Below are positions 53,401 to 64,000 of a DNA stretch of 64,000 bases, in pieces. The position numbers and the translations under genes were made by a program. Each line of letters starts with the position of its first letter. Within the stretch, counting starts at the first letter, position 1. Source of the DNA: Bostrychus sinensis (lineage: Eukaryota > Chordata > Actinopteri > Gobiiformes > Eleotridae); assembly GCA_020698575.1 (NCBI GenBank), contig CM036242.1, forward strand, positions 22,320,124 through 22,384,123, read 5' to 3'. The notes beneath the pieces were generated by a model. The model saw nothing but the letters and a program-made list of their open reading frames with translations. It did not search any database and was not told where the DNA came from.

Positions 53401-54612
53401 GACAGAGTATCAGAAGATAGCAAGTGCCTAAGAAATATCATAGGCTGGAAGAGCTGGTTGGTCAGTAAAGTAAAGACTCTGTTTGGATTAGCTTGTTGCC
53501 GCTGAACTGAGAGGTAACTTGTCAATGCGTGAAGCAAAACTTCAAATAATTTAGCTGAAGCCAAGTTCTCTGTAGATTTAGCAGATGGTACATTATCTGG
53601 ATGACAGGGATCACGTCGAAATTTGTCTGGCTCACATGCAGGTTGACTTTGGGTGGCATCTGTGTCTAATTCATAGTCAGACATGCTCTGCACAGTAAAC
53701 TTTGGTAATCTTGTTTGTGAAAGGTGCTGTAGCTGATGGGAAGCCAGAGATATGAGCCTGGCCAGTAGAGAAACCATAATTTCATACTTGGTGGTGAAGA
53801 CTGAAGAGAGCACAGGAGTGGAAAGAATACCATGACACACACTCAGCAGTGTGGACAGACCTACTGCTGCCACAGTACCAGGTTGTGCAAAATCCCAGAG
53901 ACGATCAAGCAGCAGCTGCAAGCAGACATATGCATAGTTAAATACACTCTCAATGTATGCATGTAATTTACCCATTCATTAAAGCAGTGATTGTCAACTA
54001 GTGAAATCAAGACCCAAAAGGGCACGGGACAAAGATGAACAACTAACACTGTTTCAATGTACAGATTATTTTGTTCTTAGTTAAACAGTGACACAGATGG
54101 CGGACAATAAATATAAATGAAACAACTTCTATAAAAATGTGGGGCAGGTAAATATTGGGTCTCATAATCAAACTGGCTGAGAACAACCTGAATAAAGTTT
54201 GCAAGTCACAGTAACAATAAAGTCTATCAAACCTGTGCCATGTTGAGCCTCAGACTGATGGATTTTCCCTGCTTCAGAAAAGAGTGAAGTTTTCTGCTGT
54301 GAAGTAGGTCATCAAGGTAGCACCACAGGGCTTCCACCACACTCTGAGGAAAGTCCACTTTCTTACTGTACCAGCCAGTCAGAGCATGAGTACACCAATC
54401 CAAAAGAACCTGAATGAATGTAATAAAATTAATGTATAAACTGAGAAATAGGGTCTCATACGTATGTTTGACGATTAAAAATGTACCTGTTCTTTGTTAG
54501 GCAGCAGGCATTGGGAGGAAATCCAGGCAAAACGTGCAAGCTTTAACTTATCTTCCCAAGGAGTCTGGGTACTCTTCAATTTCAGATGGATACCCGAATA
54601 AATGGCAGCCAT
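41461..54612 (-). CDS. urb2: urb2, Urb2/Npa2 ribosome biogenesis protein (complete, 11 coding exons)
   Basis: The product is the vertebrate homologue of yeast Urb2/Npa2, a nucleolar factor of early 60S pre-ribosome assembly. Exons: 54612-54487, 54409-54233, 53915-52789, 52624-52486, 52053-49677, 49597-49437, 49292-49182, 48768-48526, 48005-47894, 47231-47098, 41658-41461. All junctions are GT-AG and in phase; 4,905 bases, about 1,634 residues against 1,524 in human. The start MAAIYSGIHLKLKS matches human MAAVYSGISLKLKS. Other diagnostic blocks are NVAADRIRHGE, LNHLILEPDQE and VPLDHL. The C-terminal Urb2 domain covers roughly the last 220 residues (VMLKAAPSFLNVFHRLV; EGIYLILDLCLEQDIKFL). The rest is helical-repeat-like and poorly conserved. 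The stop is TGA at 41463-41461. Exon 5 alone is 2,377 bases. An acceptor (CTCCAG) lies 25 bases before the ATG, so the 5' UTR is probably split. Confidence 0.96.
43812..44579. mobile_element. Harbinger-like MITE, 768 bp, with TAA target duplication and triplicated right end
   Basis: The left end AGGGGGGTATACACCAAGGC and the reverse complement of the right end AGGCCTAGATACACCAAGGC are terminal inverted repeats. TAA is present on both sides (43809-43811 and 44580-44582), the 3-bp TWA target typical of PIF/Harbinger elements. The interior is CpG-rich and non-coding. The right terminus is repeated three times as 43-bp units. Confidence 0.78.
44453..44581 (+). repeat. 3 x 43-bp tandem repeat
   Basis: Units at 44453-44495, 44496-44538 and 44539-44581 are almost identical (one base differs between units 1 and 2: ATCGGTGG against ATCAGTGG). 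Each unit contains the complete right terminal repeat of the Harbinger-like element (GTCGCCTTGGTGTATCTAGG). Confidence 0.93.
44585..45350. other. CpG-rich unclassified insert
   Basis: The sequence between the Harbinger-like MITE and the resumption of the Tc1-like element is unusually CpG-rich for an intron (TCTAACGCGTCCGG, TATTCGCGCGTCAAAACCCG). It has no recognised ORF. Probably another transposon, but I cannot find clear ends. Confidence 0.45.
47480..47700. other. GC-rich block in urb2 intron 9
   Basis: About 220 bases of clearly higher G+C, with two CCAATC/GATTGG motifs (near 47,559 and 47,588), between the exons at 47894-48005 and 47098-47231. No splice-compatible exon or known repeat is recognised. 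It may be a retroelement piece or a regulatory block. Confidence 0.4.
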
Positions 54613-55626
54613 TGCTCCGGTTAAAGCAAGGTCTGGAGTGATGTTAAAGATAATCACAATCTGAGTGTTATGCTCTGCTTCTAAGTGCTAACAATTAAGT
54701 GATTACTAAAAATGACAACGGCACTGAGCAGCGGTCAAGCTCTGGCGCTAACAACTAACAACAACTAGCTCATGGCTAATCTGCTCACTAACACTGACTT
54801 GAAGCTGCGGGCATCGTTTATTATACGTCGTATATTATTACTGACGCCGTTTATATACGTTTAGACAGTCTGTAACTTAATATGTAAATAGAATTAATAA
54901 AGCTTTCGACTTCTACCTGCACGTGTCAGCCGCTGTTTCAGACTCTTAGGAACTTTCAACTTTGACCCCCTCCAGCTAGACACAAGCAACCAATAATCGA
55001 TATCAAAAAAGCAGTGAGGATTTCTCAAATATGGATTTTTTTATTTATCCACCAAAACTTTATTTTTTTATTTATTTCGTGGAAATTACAATGTCTGTAT
55101 TTTTCTTGGGATTTAAGTTATAAGTGGTAAGGGTCGCATGTGATCAATCGCAGGCAGTGCCAGACACTCTGGGTATGACTGCTTACGTCTGGGAAAGTTT
55201 GCTGCCGTCACCGGTCATTCTGCAGTCTGTCGTGTGTACGCAACTCTCAAACCAGGGTCACCTTTTTTCTATTTACACATTTTGGGCCTCATTAATGTAA
55301 TTGGTGTTTTAAAGGACATTTGCGCGATCTGTGGCAGCTGTAATTTGGTCTTTGTGCCGTACGGTAAAGTTCATATTGAACCATGGACACAAGGCAGTGA
55401 CTGGGTGTTGTAGGGTGTTGTTGGTAGCTGGTCGGTGATAAGAGATGCTGCAGGACCGTGGCTGTCAGTCTCTGATAAATCCTACAGTAACGGCCCAAGC
55501 TCGACAATGAAGTGAGCACGGGTACGGACTAACTCCGAAAGAAAGGTAAGGGAAATAAAACGCCGCCGCCAAATTTAGTACCAAGGAAAAGACTTTATCG
55601 TTCACTGGATTTGTTTACCTTCGGAA
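54613..55626. promoter_or_regulatory. Bidirectional urb2 / abcb10 promoter interval
   Basis: Only 1,014 bases separate the two start codons, which face away from each other. A good donor on the minus strand (TGCAG|gtagaa, exon end at 54917) together with the acceptor before the urb2 ATG suggests a non-coding urb2 first exon just above 54,917. CpG content rises near 55,490-55,570 before abcb10. No TATA box is clear on either side. Confidence 0.6.
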
Positions 55627-58600
55627 ATGCAATTTTTACTTCGCCTGTCAAGTTGCACTAATGGAGTCTGTTTGTCAAAATTAAAAGCAAGCAGCTCCTT
55701 CAGACTATTATGGCTGGACCACCGCCTAAACCTCTCTGCGACCTGCTGCAGGAAAGGACTATTGTCCTCTTCTTCACTGAGACCGTCGGTTTGGAGCCAA
55801 CACAAAGGCACCCCATTGCTCTGTTTACACAGGACTGTCCCACACACACCTGTTGCCTTTGCTAGATTTTATGCACAATCCGAAACAGAGAAGACACTCA
55901 ATGAATCAAAATCAGATCAGACAACATCAGCTGTCCCACTGGAAGATGTCACAACATCAGCTGTCCCACTGGAAGATGTCAAACGAATTTTAAAACTTGC
56001 CTATCCAGAGAGATGGAAACTAGCAGGTATTACTTATATGTTGTAAACTATTGTTCCAGGTCCTTGTTATTGAAACTAAATTCATTCATAGTCTAGTATA
56101 GTATTTTAATCTACACATTTTTACAGTAAATTAATTTTTTTTATGACTGCATGAGAATTATATTACAGACTAAGTTAAAGTTGTGTTTTCCTCTTTTCTG
56201 TTTTCCACAAAGCTGCCATAGGGTTCTTGTCCATCTCTAGTGCAGTCACCATGTCAGCTCCCTTTCTTTTGGGTAAAGTCATTGATACCATTTACTCCAC
56301 TGGCTCAAACACAGAGACAATGACTGCGTCTCTCACATCACTGTGTCTCATGCTCAGCGGAGTGTTTCTTTGTGGAGGCGCAGCCAATGCTGCCAGAGTG
56401 TACATCATGCAGACCTCGGGTGAGTTAAGCAGTGCAATTCATAATAAGTAAACATATCAAGGCCAGTAAAATAACTATTTTGTCTGTTTACAGCAAACTG
56501 ACAAACTGTTAACATTTATAACACATTATTTATTTAGGTAATCATCTAGCTGTAATGGCTTTTCTTGCTGTCATTGTTTTCTTGTTTTGTAATGATCATA
56601 TTTGGAGTGTTTAATTAAAAAACACAATATTTTTCATATTTATATAGTTCAGATTATACCTGCATTTTGCTTTAATACATACCTGTATACTGTACTTTAT
56701 TTACTATGACATGTTCATATTTATGGATATACTTTTTTCTTTTTACAGGCCAACAGATTGTACGTAATCTCCGCGACTCAGTCTTCTCCTCCATCCTGAG
56801 GCAGGAAGTGGCTTTTTTTGACAGGAATAGGACTGGGGAGCTTATCAACCGTCTCTCTGCTGACACTGCTGTGGTTGGTCGCTCAATCACAGACAACTTG
56901 TCGGACGGCTTAAGAGCCGTTGCTCAGGCAGCTGCTGGTGTCAGTATGATGGTGAGCTCTGTCATTACACTGTTTTCATTCATTCATTTGTTTGTTTGTT
57001 ACAAAAGTGCTTTAAGACAATTGCCAAATAAGAGTTTGGAGGATACAGGATAGGTCTAGGAAGTAGCTGGGAATGTCCAAACTTGTGTCTTTGTTATGAT
57101 AGTGTTTAAGATCAGAGAGTGTAAGAAAACAGGTTTCTGTCCTTGTATTTCTTGTTTCTACTAGGAAATGCTACCTGCTAAAAGATGCGAGTGATTACAC
57201 AACACATACTACAGTGTCGTTTGAAATTATACATGGTATCATTACATGCATTAAATAGTTTGTTGTACTTGGAGGAAGTTGGCAATTTTATGTAATTTCT
57301 CTGTTTCTCATTTCTTTCTCTATATTGTGTACATTGACTGTTTGTCTTCTTTCAGTTTTACGTGTCTCCCAGTCTAGCAAGCTTTGTGCTGGTGATTGTT
57401 CCCCCTGTGGCTGTCCTTGCAGTAGTTTATGGCAGATATCTTCGCTCCATCTCCAAAAAAACACAGGATGCACTGGCACAGGCCACTCAGGTATAAAATA
57501 CTGAAGTCAAGGTTTTCTTTCATTTGACTTTTTTTTAAATATACAAATAATATATAACATTTTTATTTGAGTAAAGGTAAATAACAAACTATGAGTAGAG
57601 GATGCTGTATCAACAAACCAAAGTTATTCCTTTATCCCATGACTTGGATAAAGGTCAAGTAATTATCACTGGCACAACACAATTGGTTATACATGCTACG
57701 TTCACAATTTCCTGTATAAAAGAAAAACAGCTGCTCCCTGTGAGTGATTTAATCAAATGAGCAGATGGAGTTAGTTTGTTTAGTTGATAAACTAATAACC
57801 ACAACATAATGCAATTATATATGTGTGTGTAGTTGGCAGAAGAACGTATCAGCAACATTCGAACAGTTCGATCATTTGGTAAAGAGCTTTCAGAGGTCCA
57901 TACATACTCCCAGAAGACAGATCATGTCCTCAGTTTGGCCAAAAAGGAGGCAGTGCTGAGAGCTGGCTTCTTTGGGGTGGTAAGTGAGTCACAAACCAAA
58001 TGACACTAACCAAAACCTAATGCAATATTTTATGTATTTTACCTTCTGTTTGTTGTCAAAACCTACAACTTTGCCCTGTGTGTAATGTGTGTGCATGAAA
58101 TACATATTTCACAACATAGTATGGTCATTTTCAAAATATAAAAAGATATATTGGCTGAAAATGTTTGACCATATAGTTTCTTATAGTCTTATTTGTTAAC
58201 CTAATAATCCTAAGATATCAAAAATAAAAGAAAAAAACACCTTGCCACATTATGCAATCAACAGTGTAATGACTGCAATCAACAAGTAGCGGTAACAGTC
58301 GCTGTTGTAATGAGGAAATAACTTTGAGTGTGTTTCAGACTGGTCTCAGTGGAAACATCATGATCCTGTCGGTGTTGTATAAAGGAGGTCTTTTGATGGC
58401 CAGCCAGCACATGACAGTCGGAGAGCTCTCCTCTTTCCTCATGTACACCTTCTGGGTGGGCATCAGTGTTGCAGGTAACAGGCATGCATACTCAGTTTAA
58501 ATTATGTTTGATTGATAGGTGTGGTGTATACTGAATTAATGAATGAATTTCTGTCTGTCTGTTTCTAAGGTCTCAGTTCCTTCTACTCTGAACTGATGAA

Positions 58601-60312
58601 AGGTTTTGGAGCAGGTGCAAGACTGTGGCAACTGCTAGACAGAAACCCGGAGCTTCCACTAAATGGTCCAAAAACACACACAAACACCATACCATATTTT
58701 TAATCTTCTTTCTATGCCTTTCTACCAGTGAAAAACAGACTCTGGTGTACATTGTGTTTGATTCTGATATGCTATGTATCTTCAGTTTTGAATTTTGAAA
58801 TCATTTCCTACTGTACATCACACTTAATTCTAGTCTGATGCCTAAACAGCAAATCCATGTACTGTATATCCACAGAGGGCGCAGTTCTTGATGAAGGTAA
58901 GCTGAAAGGACGACTGGAGTTTTCGGATGTTTCTTTTGTCTATCCCACTCGAAAAGAAGCTCCAATCTTTCAGAACCTCAGTCTGCTGGTGCCAGCAGGT
59001 TCTGTCATGGCTGTTGTGGGACCTAGTGGTTCAGGAAAATCAACCCTTGTTTCACTGCTGCTTAGACTGTATGATCCTGATGCTGGTGAGCTTGCTTGCA
59101 CATTTTTTATTGTTAGTTACAGCTAGTGCTGTTTATATGTTTATACAACTACCCTTCCTCTCCAGGAGTCATTACACTTGATGGCCATGACATCAGAAAT
59201 CTTAATCCTTATTGGCTCCGTAGCAACATAGGAACAGTCAGCCAGGTAATTATGGACATTTCATTGGTCCTCCTCTCTCTCTAAAATAAAGAGGAGTTCC
59301 ACTTTTCTATTTTGATCAGTTAATTTTTGGTTTGTCTTAACTTTGCCATCTATTTACCAGGAGCCAGTGCTATTTTCTTGTTCAATCAGAGACAACATAG
59401 CATACGGTGCGCTGGAGCCAGAAGCTGTGACAACAGAGGAGATCCACCAGGTGGCAAGAGCAGCTAATGCATCTCATTTTATTCAGGCCTTTCCAAAGGG
59501 TTTTGACACTGTTGTGGGGGAGAAAGGAGTATTGTTGTCAGGTAAGATATAGCCATATAGGCTTGCCAATTTGATGACCAAATAGAATTGTGTTATTTAT
59601 TTAAACAGTTTTATAATTTCATATAATAAAAGTCAAATCTAGCCTTCTGAATACTTGCTTTATACTTTGAATTATATTTAACAAATATGTAAATTTGCAA
59701 TTTGTAGGAGGGCAGAAGCAAAGGATAGCTATAGCCCGAGCCCTGCTTAAGGTAATAATACTTTTTTGTGTTTTTACCTTGCTGACCTTTTTTTCACCAT
59801 AAATTATTACAGTCACTGTTTATTTTACTCTTTAAAGATTTATTTTTAAGTTGTGTCTGCTTCTTTGTCCAGAATCCCAAGATCCTGCTTTTAGATGAGG
59901 CTACTAGGTGAGACTATTGTTACTACTTTTTATTACATAAAAAATAAAATGGTTATTAAAATTGTTTCTGTCCTGTTCTTAGTGCTTTAGATGCAGAAAA
60001 TGAGTTCTTGGTTCAGGAGGCCTTGGAGCGTTTGATGGAAGGTAAACTTGCTTGTGCTTCTTTGTCACTGGAGCAATGGGACTATAATAATGTTTTTGGC
60101 TGTCTTTTACTTCAACAGGAAGAACGGTCTTGATTATTGCTCATCGTCTCTCCACCATCCAAAATGCCAATGCTGTGGCCGTTTTGGACCAGCGTCATAT
60201 TGTTGAGTGTGGCCAGCACACAGAGCTGCTCGGAAACAAACAAGGACTGTTCAGGAGACTGATGGAAAAGCAAGCGTTTCTGCAAGAAGAACAGAAACAA
60301 GCTCTGAGTTAA
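55627..60312 (+). CDS. abcb10: abcb10, mitochondrial inner-membrane ABC transporter (complete, 14 coding exons)
   Basis: A half-transporter that dimerises in the mitochondrial inner membrane; known roles are in erythroid haem synthesis, with mitoferrin-1, and in redox protection. Exons: 55627-56026, 56213-56419, 56749-56951, 57356-57490, 57833-57979, 58339-58474, 58570-58665, 58876-59085, 59166-59245, 59361-59541, 59708-59751, 59873-59907, 59983-60041, 60119-60312. All GT-AG and in phase; 2,127 bases, 708 residues (human 738). The Arg/Ser-rich, acid-poor start MQFLLRLSS fits a mitochondrial presequence. The membrane domain begins about residue 134 (FLSISSAVTMSAPFLLGKV). The nucleotide-binding domain is intact: A-loop Tyr464, Walker A GPSGSGKST 490-498, Q-loop Gln538, signature LSGGQ 597-601, Walker B ILLLDE with Asp621/Glu622, H-loop His653. 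Residues of exon 1 include a tandem TTSAVPLEDV duplication. Head to head with urb2. Confidence 0.97.
55921..55980 (+). repeat. abcb10: Perfect 2 x 30-bp tandem duplication inside abcb10 exon 1
   Basis: Two identical 30-base units (55921-55950, 55951-55980), each encoding TTSAVPLEDV in frame. They lie between the presequence and the first membrane segment, a linker that tolerates length change. Confidence 0.97.
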
Positions 60313-60453
60313 AAGTACACAGATTAAATACTATTACATGTATTTTTGATGCTTTCAAATTCACAGGTTAAATGTGGTGCCTCTTTTTACCTGGTAAGAA
60401 TCACAAGAGACAAGAGCTTTAAAACTTTAATAGACAAACCTTTTACAGCTGAC

Positions 60454-60459
60454 AATAAA
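60454..60459 (+). terminator. Probable abcb10 polyadenylation signal AATAAA
   Basis: The first AATAAA after the abcb10 stop, 142 bases downstream. Later hexamers (for example near 60,568, 61,456 and 61,564) would allow longer 3' UTRs. Confidence 0.5.
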
Positions 60460-61732
60460 AACATATTGTCAACATGCTGAGAAAACAGTAGTAGTAACTG
60501 ACTACTAAAGATTGTAGTTGAGTTGAGTTGAAAATCTGACTAGAAAGGACACAAACAGAAACACAGAAAATAAATCTATAAATGTTAATTTATTTTTATA
60601 ATTGTGTGTTAAGGCTGTGATAAAATAGAAAGTTATGCCAAGTCCAGTCACTGTCTGTGCCATTGCTGAACACAGTTTTGAGATTTAGTTTATATTTTCT
60701 TAAGTATTTCATACATATATGTAATGATGCATATATCTTTACAAAATGTTAAACTTGCACTATTTTTGACTGTATATAGAAATGTAGAGAATTTAAATCA
60801 AGCAGCTAGTTAATTATTCTGCTGTGTTAAACAGGTTTAAACACTATTTTGTAATATGCTTTAATATACAGTATATCACAGATTTATATCTATTCTTACT
60901 CATTTTTAGTAACTATTGATGCCAAAGGGACTATATTAATAACTTTTTCTCATGTGTTTTATTTTTTTTTAGTTTATGAAGTCTACTATTATGTTTTTAC
61001 TCTTGATTAAAAAGAGGACAATTGGTCAGACAGAGAGTCTTATACAATTTTCCCCAAACTAGCAGACCAATCAGGAGTTTAGTCACTACCTTATAAATTG
61101 TTCACAACCATCTTAGATATTACTGTTTTAAAACTGTTTTGGGGAAGTAACCACTTGTTTGTTGGATTCTTCCCAGATAGTGGTCAAGGTTTAAACTGTT
61201 ATTTATCATTTATAGTGAAAATAAATAGTTTTTCTGTTGTTTTTTTAAGACCATGCAACTAGCTGTATATGTCGAAGGTGGTTTTGTTGTCTTGGAATTG
61301 AAAACTTGAATAGAACTTTTTACCTGAATGGATTGAGGCTCAAAAGTTACATATTTTATGTCATAACATTAATTATAGTGAACCACACTCCGGGCTGAAA
61401 CTAATGTGCAAGGTGTTTCTTGGTTTATACAAAACAGACGTGTATTGTAAGTTGAATAAAAGTCTGAAGAGGTTTCAAGTCTATAACTACAAAGTACATC
61501 GCTCTAAATATAATATAATGCATGTTACAGTTTAATAATTCAAAGTTTAGTCTAAAACCAGCCCAATAAAGTCTTAAGTGGTGTATAGGTACAATCATTC
61601 TTAGAAAGAGGTTTTGGTTTTTAGCACATCAGTGCAGTGTTGTGGTACTTAGCCAAAACGTATTGGATAACTTTTGCAAAACGTTCATCCATGCAATGAG
61701 TTTGCCAGGAAGTGTGTCTGTAATCTCTACTG
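60460..61732. other. abcb10 3' UTR / intergenic DNA
   Basis: AT-rich sequence with several further AATAAA hexamers and no recognised gene or repeat. Confidence 0.6.
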
Positions 61733-62362
61733 CAGGGGTCTCCAACCTGTAGCTCCCTAAGTGCTTAATGAGTCCTACATTTGCTTGATTAATAAAGTTT
61801 GATGTATCCAGTGGTTGGCAAAGTACTCAAAAGCTGTACTCAAGTAAGTTGTTCAAGTAAAGTATGTTCTACAAAATTGACTCAGTACTTTTTCTTAAAA
61901 AAATTTTCTTAAGTAAAATGAACTAGTTACTGTCCACCACTGGATGTATCACTTGAAAAAACATCTTGTGCATCAATGTGAGATTGGCAGCTATGAGGCT
62001 AAAAACTATATTTGTGAAGTACTATTATACTGAGTCAGCAGGGCAATGGAAGACACGAGTTTTAACAACAAGTCGGTGTCAAATCTGCGGTGTACAAGTG
62101 CCAGTTGCTGCAGACTACAATGTGAGTTAACAAATATTTTTGTTTTTAGTAACAGGTTAGGTCATTGTTAAGGTAAAACAACATTCATTTTCTTTTGGTC
62201 ATCAGCCCTGCGAGTAACTAGCCAATGTCCAGTGTGTAACCCACCTAAGGCCCATAGTTAATGTGATAGTTAATTAGTGGGGAAAAAATAAAGCACAAGT
62301 AGCCCTTTGCCATATTAATTTTGTAAAAGTAGCTCTCAGGGAAAAAAGGTCGGAGACTCCTG
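61733..62362. mobile_element. hAT-type MITE (630 bp including a nested MITE)
   Basis: The left end CAGGGGTCTCCAACCT and the reverse complement of the right end CAGGAGTCTCCGACCT are terminal inverted repeats. CTACTG occurs directly outside both ends (61727-61732, 62363-62368). A GTAGCTC motif lies near each end. A 134-bp MITE is inserted at 61809-61942. Confidence 0.78.
61809..61942. mobile_element. Nested 134-bp hAT MITE with perfect 8-bp target duplication
   Basis: The left end CAGTGGTTGGCAAAGTACTC pairs with the reverse complement of the right end (CAGTGGTGGACAGTAACTAG). GATGTATC flanks it on both sides (61801-61808 and 61943-61950). The interior has CAAGTAAAGTA-type motifs common to fish hAT MITEs. 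Confidence 0.88.
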
Positions 62363-64000
62363 CTACTGGATCCCATATAACCAGCTGCCCATAGGTCGTG
62401 CTGTTGTTTCACTCTGTAAAAGATAGCAGTATCTTATCCCACACATCTATTCACATTGGTACTTATCTACAGGCTCTTATTAAATTATTTCAATATGTAT
62501 TACAGTTTTATTGCATATGCAACATTAGAGTGTCACAATTGTGCTCTTGTATCATAAAGCATGAAAGTCCTGCCTCTGAACTTCTTAACTCTACTCATCA
62601 CTGTATTCCGTTCCATGTAGCCATGCCTTGTTCTATTTGAGGACTTCTAAAAGTGACCCTGTTTGGCCTTTAAGCGATTTTAAAATAGTTATATTTGTTT
62701 TTATTGGACAAAGCTGGTTAGATGCAATGTACCAACATGTTAACCAAATCAATGAACATTGTATTGTAAATTGATTTGTGCTTGAAGCATAACAGCAAGA
62801 TGCAAACAGGACATGTGAGCACTGACAAATCATCTTTTTTTTTTATTATTATTATTTTTTATGTTGTGTTTTTTCTCTTGTAAACAAAATAAATCTGTGG
62901 TCATGCTTTCAGTACCTGTTTTACAAAAAGAACAGCCAGAAAGTCTTATTTGTTCATTTTATGCAGAGATGACTGGTCTTGGTTTCTTCTCACCTACATC
63001 ACTTGATCTTTTATATTTTTTTTACTGATGAAGAAGAGAAACAAAATCAGTGCAACCCATAAGATATGCTTCACAGCATTGTAGCTGCCCTAAACAGATC
63101 CTCTTTTAGGGAATAGTTGTTCCTCTGTCTTTTTTGCTGAAAAGCGCAAAGAATAATTGTTGTTTGGAAAGCAGTCATTCATTGGCTCCAGTGACCGAAT
63201 TCTTGATCTTCTGCTATTCCTACACTATCCCTGAACCTCTTGCACTGTATGACTTGCATTACCTGGAAAAAAACATAAGACTCTCAACATAAAAAATTGC
63301 TAATTTTTATGAAGAAAAACTTCCATTACCTGTCCAGTGCCTATAGTTGCTATACTTGGCCTTTCCAAAAGCATTACAAAAAGACATGGGTCCTAAAGTC
63401 TCAACAGCTATCTCCGGAACAGTCCGAACACACAACACAGATTTGTCCTGCCACCTGCTTCACACACCCCTCACCTCCCCCTGGACTCTCCTCCCCCTTC
63501 GCCCCCTCTGACCTCCCCTTCTGCTCTTTCTCTTCCTACTCCCGACAACTGCTTGTCCATTTACATTTTAGGTGTTTCACGGCCCCGGGATCCAAAATGG
63601 CTCACAACAAGTGCATAAAAGTAGCTCAACCTTGCTTTAGAACCCCCTTCCCTCTGCGACCCCACCTCACCCACCGCCACGTGCACACACAGCCATGTGC
63701 GCTCTCTCACCGCTACTCTTTGTATTTAATTAAATGTGTGCAATGATCCCTTATCATTTTTACTAGATTTTCTTTCAAATTTCAAAGATAACCCTTTCCA
63801 TTATGAAGTATGTATTTCTATTAGCTATTAAAAAGTGCACAGGTATAAGTGTTTTTTGAGTGTGGAAACATGATTATTTGCTTACATTTCCCACATCAAA
63901 AGTAAAAGCTAAAATTAATATGTCTATATGTTTGGATTACAGGCCTTTAGTCCTGACTGTTCTCTAACTCAGTAAGCTATATTAAATCTTTTGCGCTTAA
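62363..64000. other. Intergenic DNA downstream of abcb10
   Basis: AT-rich apart from a pyrimidine-rich, GC-richer stretch at about 63,450-63,720 (runs of C and CT). The longest ORF there has no domain or splice support. No gene recognised. Confidence 0.6.

Noticed and set aside
54613..55626. Search for taf5l between urb2 and abcb10
   Set aside because: The interval is too short and has no WD-repeat coding sequence; only promoter-like and UTR sequence is seen.
63297..63746. 149-codon plus-strand ORF
   Set aside because: Low-complexity Pro/Ser/Thr-rich translation of a pyrimidine-rich tract; no splice or domain support.

Overview
The window is nuclear DNA from a vertebrate, almost certainly a teleost fish. 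The genes have many short exons with GT-AG introns, the DNA is AT-rich, and the introns are full of fish-type DNA transposons (Tc1/mariner, hAT, Harbinger-like MITEs). Translated exons can be matched directly to three vertebrate genes: galnt2, urb2 and abcb10. These genes are close neighbours on human chromosome 1q42, so this is a conserved synteny block. No bacterial-type operon, CRISPR array, rRNA gene or functional tRNA gene is visible.

Layout. (1) About 1-39,809, minus strand: the 5' part of galnt2 (Golgi polypeptide GalNAc-transferase 2). Ten coding exons are present, from the initiator ATG at 39,809 down to 487. They encode about 324 residues: cytosolic tail, membrane anchor, stem and most of the GT-A catalytic domain. 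The end of the catalytic domain and the ricin-type lectin domain lie outside the window. Intron 1 is about 27.8 kb and holds most of the transposon material. (2) 41,461-54,612, minus strand: complete urb2 (ribosome biogenesis factor) in 11 coding exons, about 1,634 residues. Its 5.4-kb last intron is a stack of nested transposons. (3) 55,627-60,312, plus strand: complete abcb10 (mitochondrial inner-membrane ABC transporter) in 14 coding exons, about 708 residues. (4) 60,313-64,000: 3' UTR and intergenic DNA with two nested hAT MITEs.

Gene relations. urb2 and abcb10 are head to head, with about 1.0 kb between their start codons, so they probably share a bidirectional promoter. urb2 and galnt2 are in tandem on the minus strand, with about 1.65 kb between the urb2 stop and the galnt2 ATG; a CpG-rich galnt2 promoter lies in that gap. 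TAF5L, which lies between ABCB10 and URB2 in human, is not present here. The three products work in different places (Golgi O-glycosylation, nucleolar 60S assembly, mitochondrial haem/redox biology), so the linkage is ancestral synteny rather than a pathway cluster.

The most distinctive non-genic content is transposon structure that can be resolved to the base: a MITE family with perfect 9-bp target duplications, a three-level nested insertion at 3.2-4.9 kb, a hAT element with a BED-finger exon carrying a second hAT element inside it, a Harbinger-like element whose right end is triplicated as 43-bp tandem units, and four TTAGGG telomere units inside a hAT-like element. I found no convincing undescribed biological system. 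The novelty here is in transposon architecture and one small coding duplication in abcb10.
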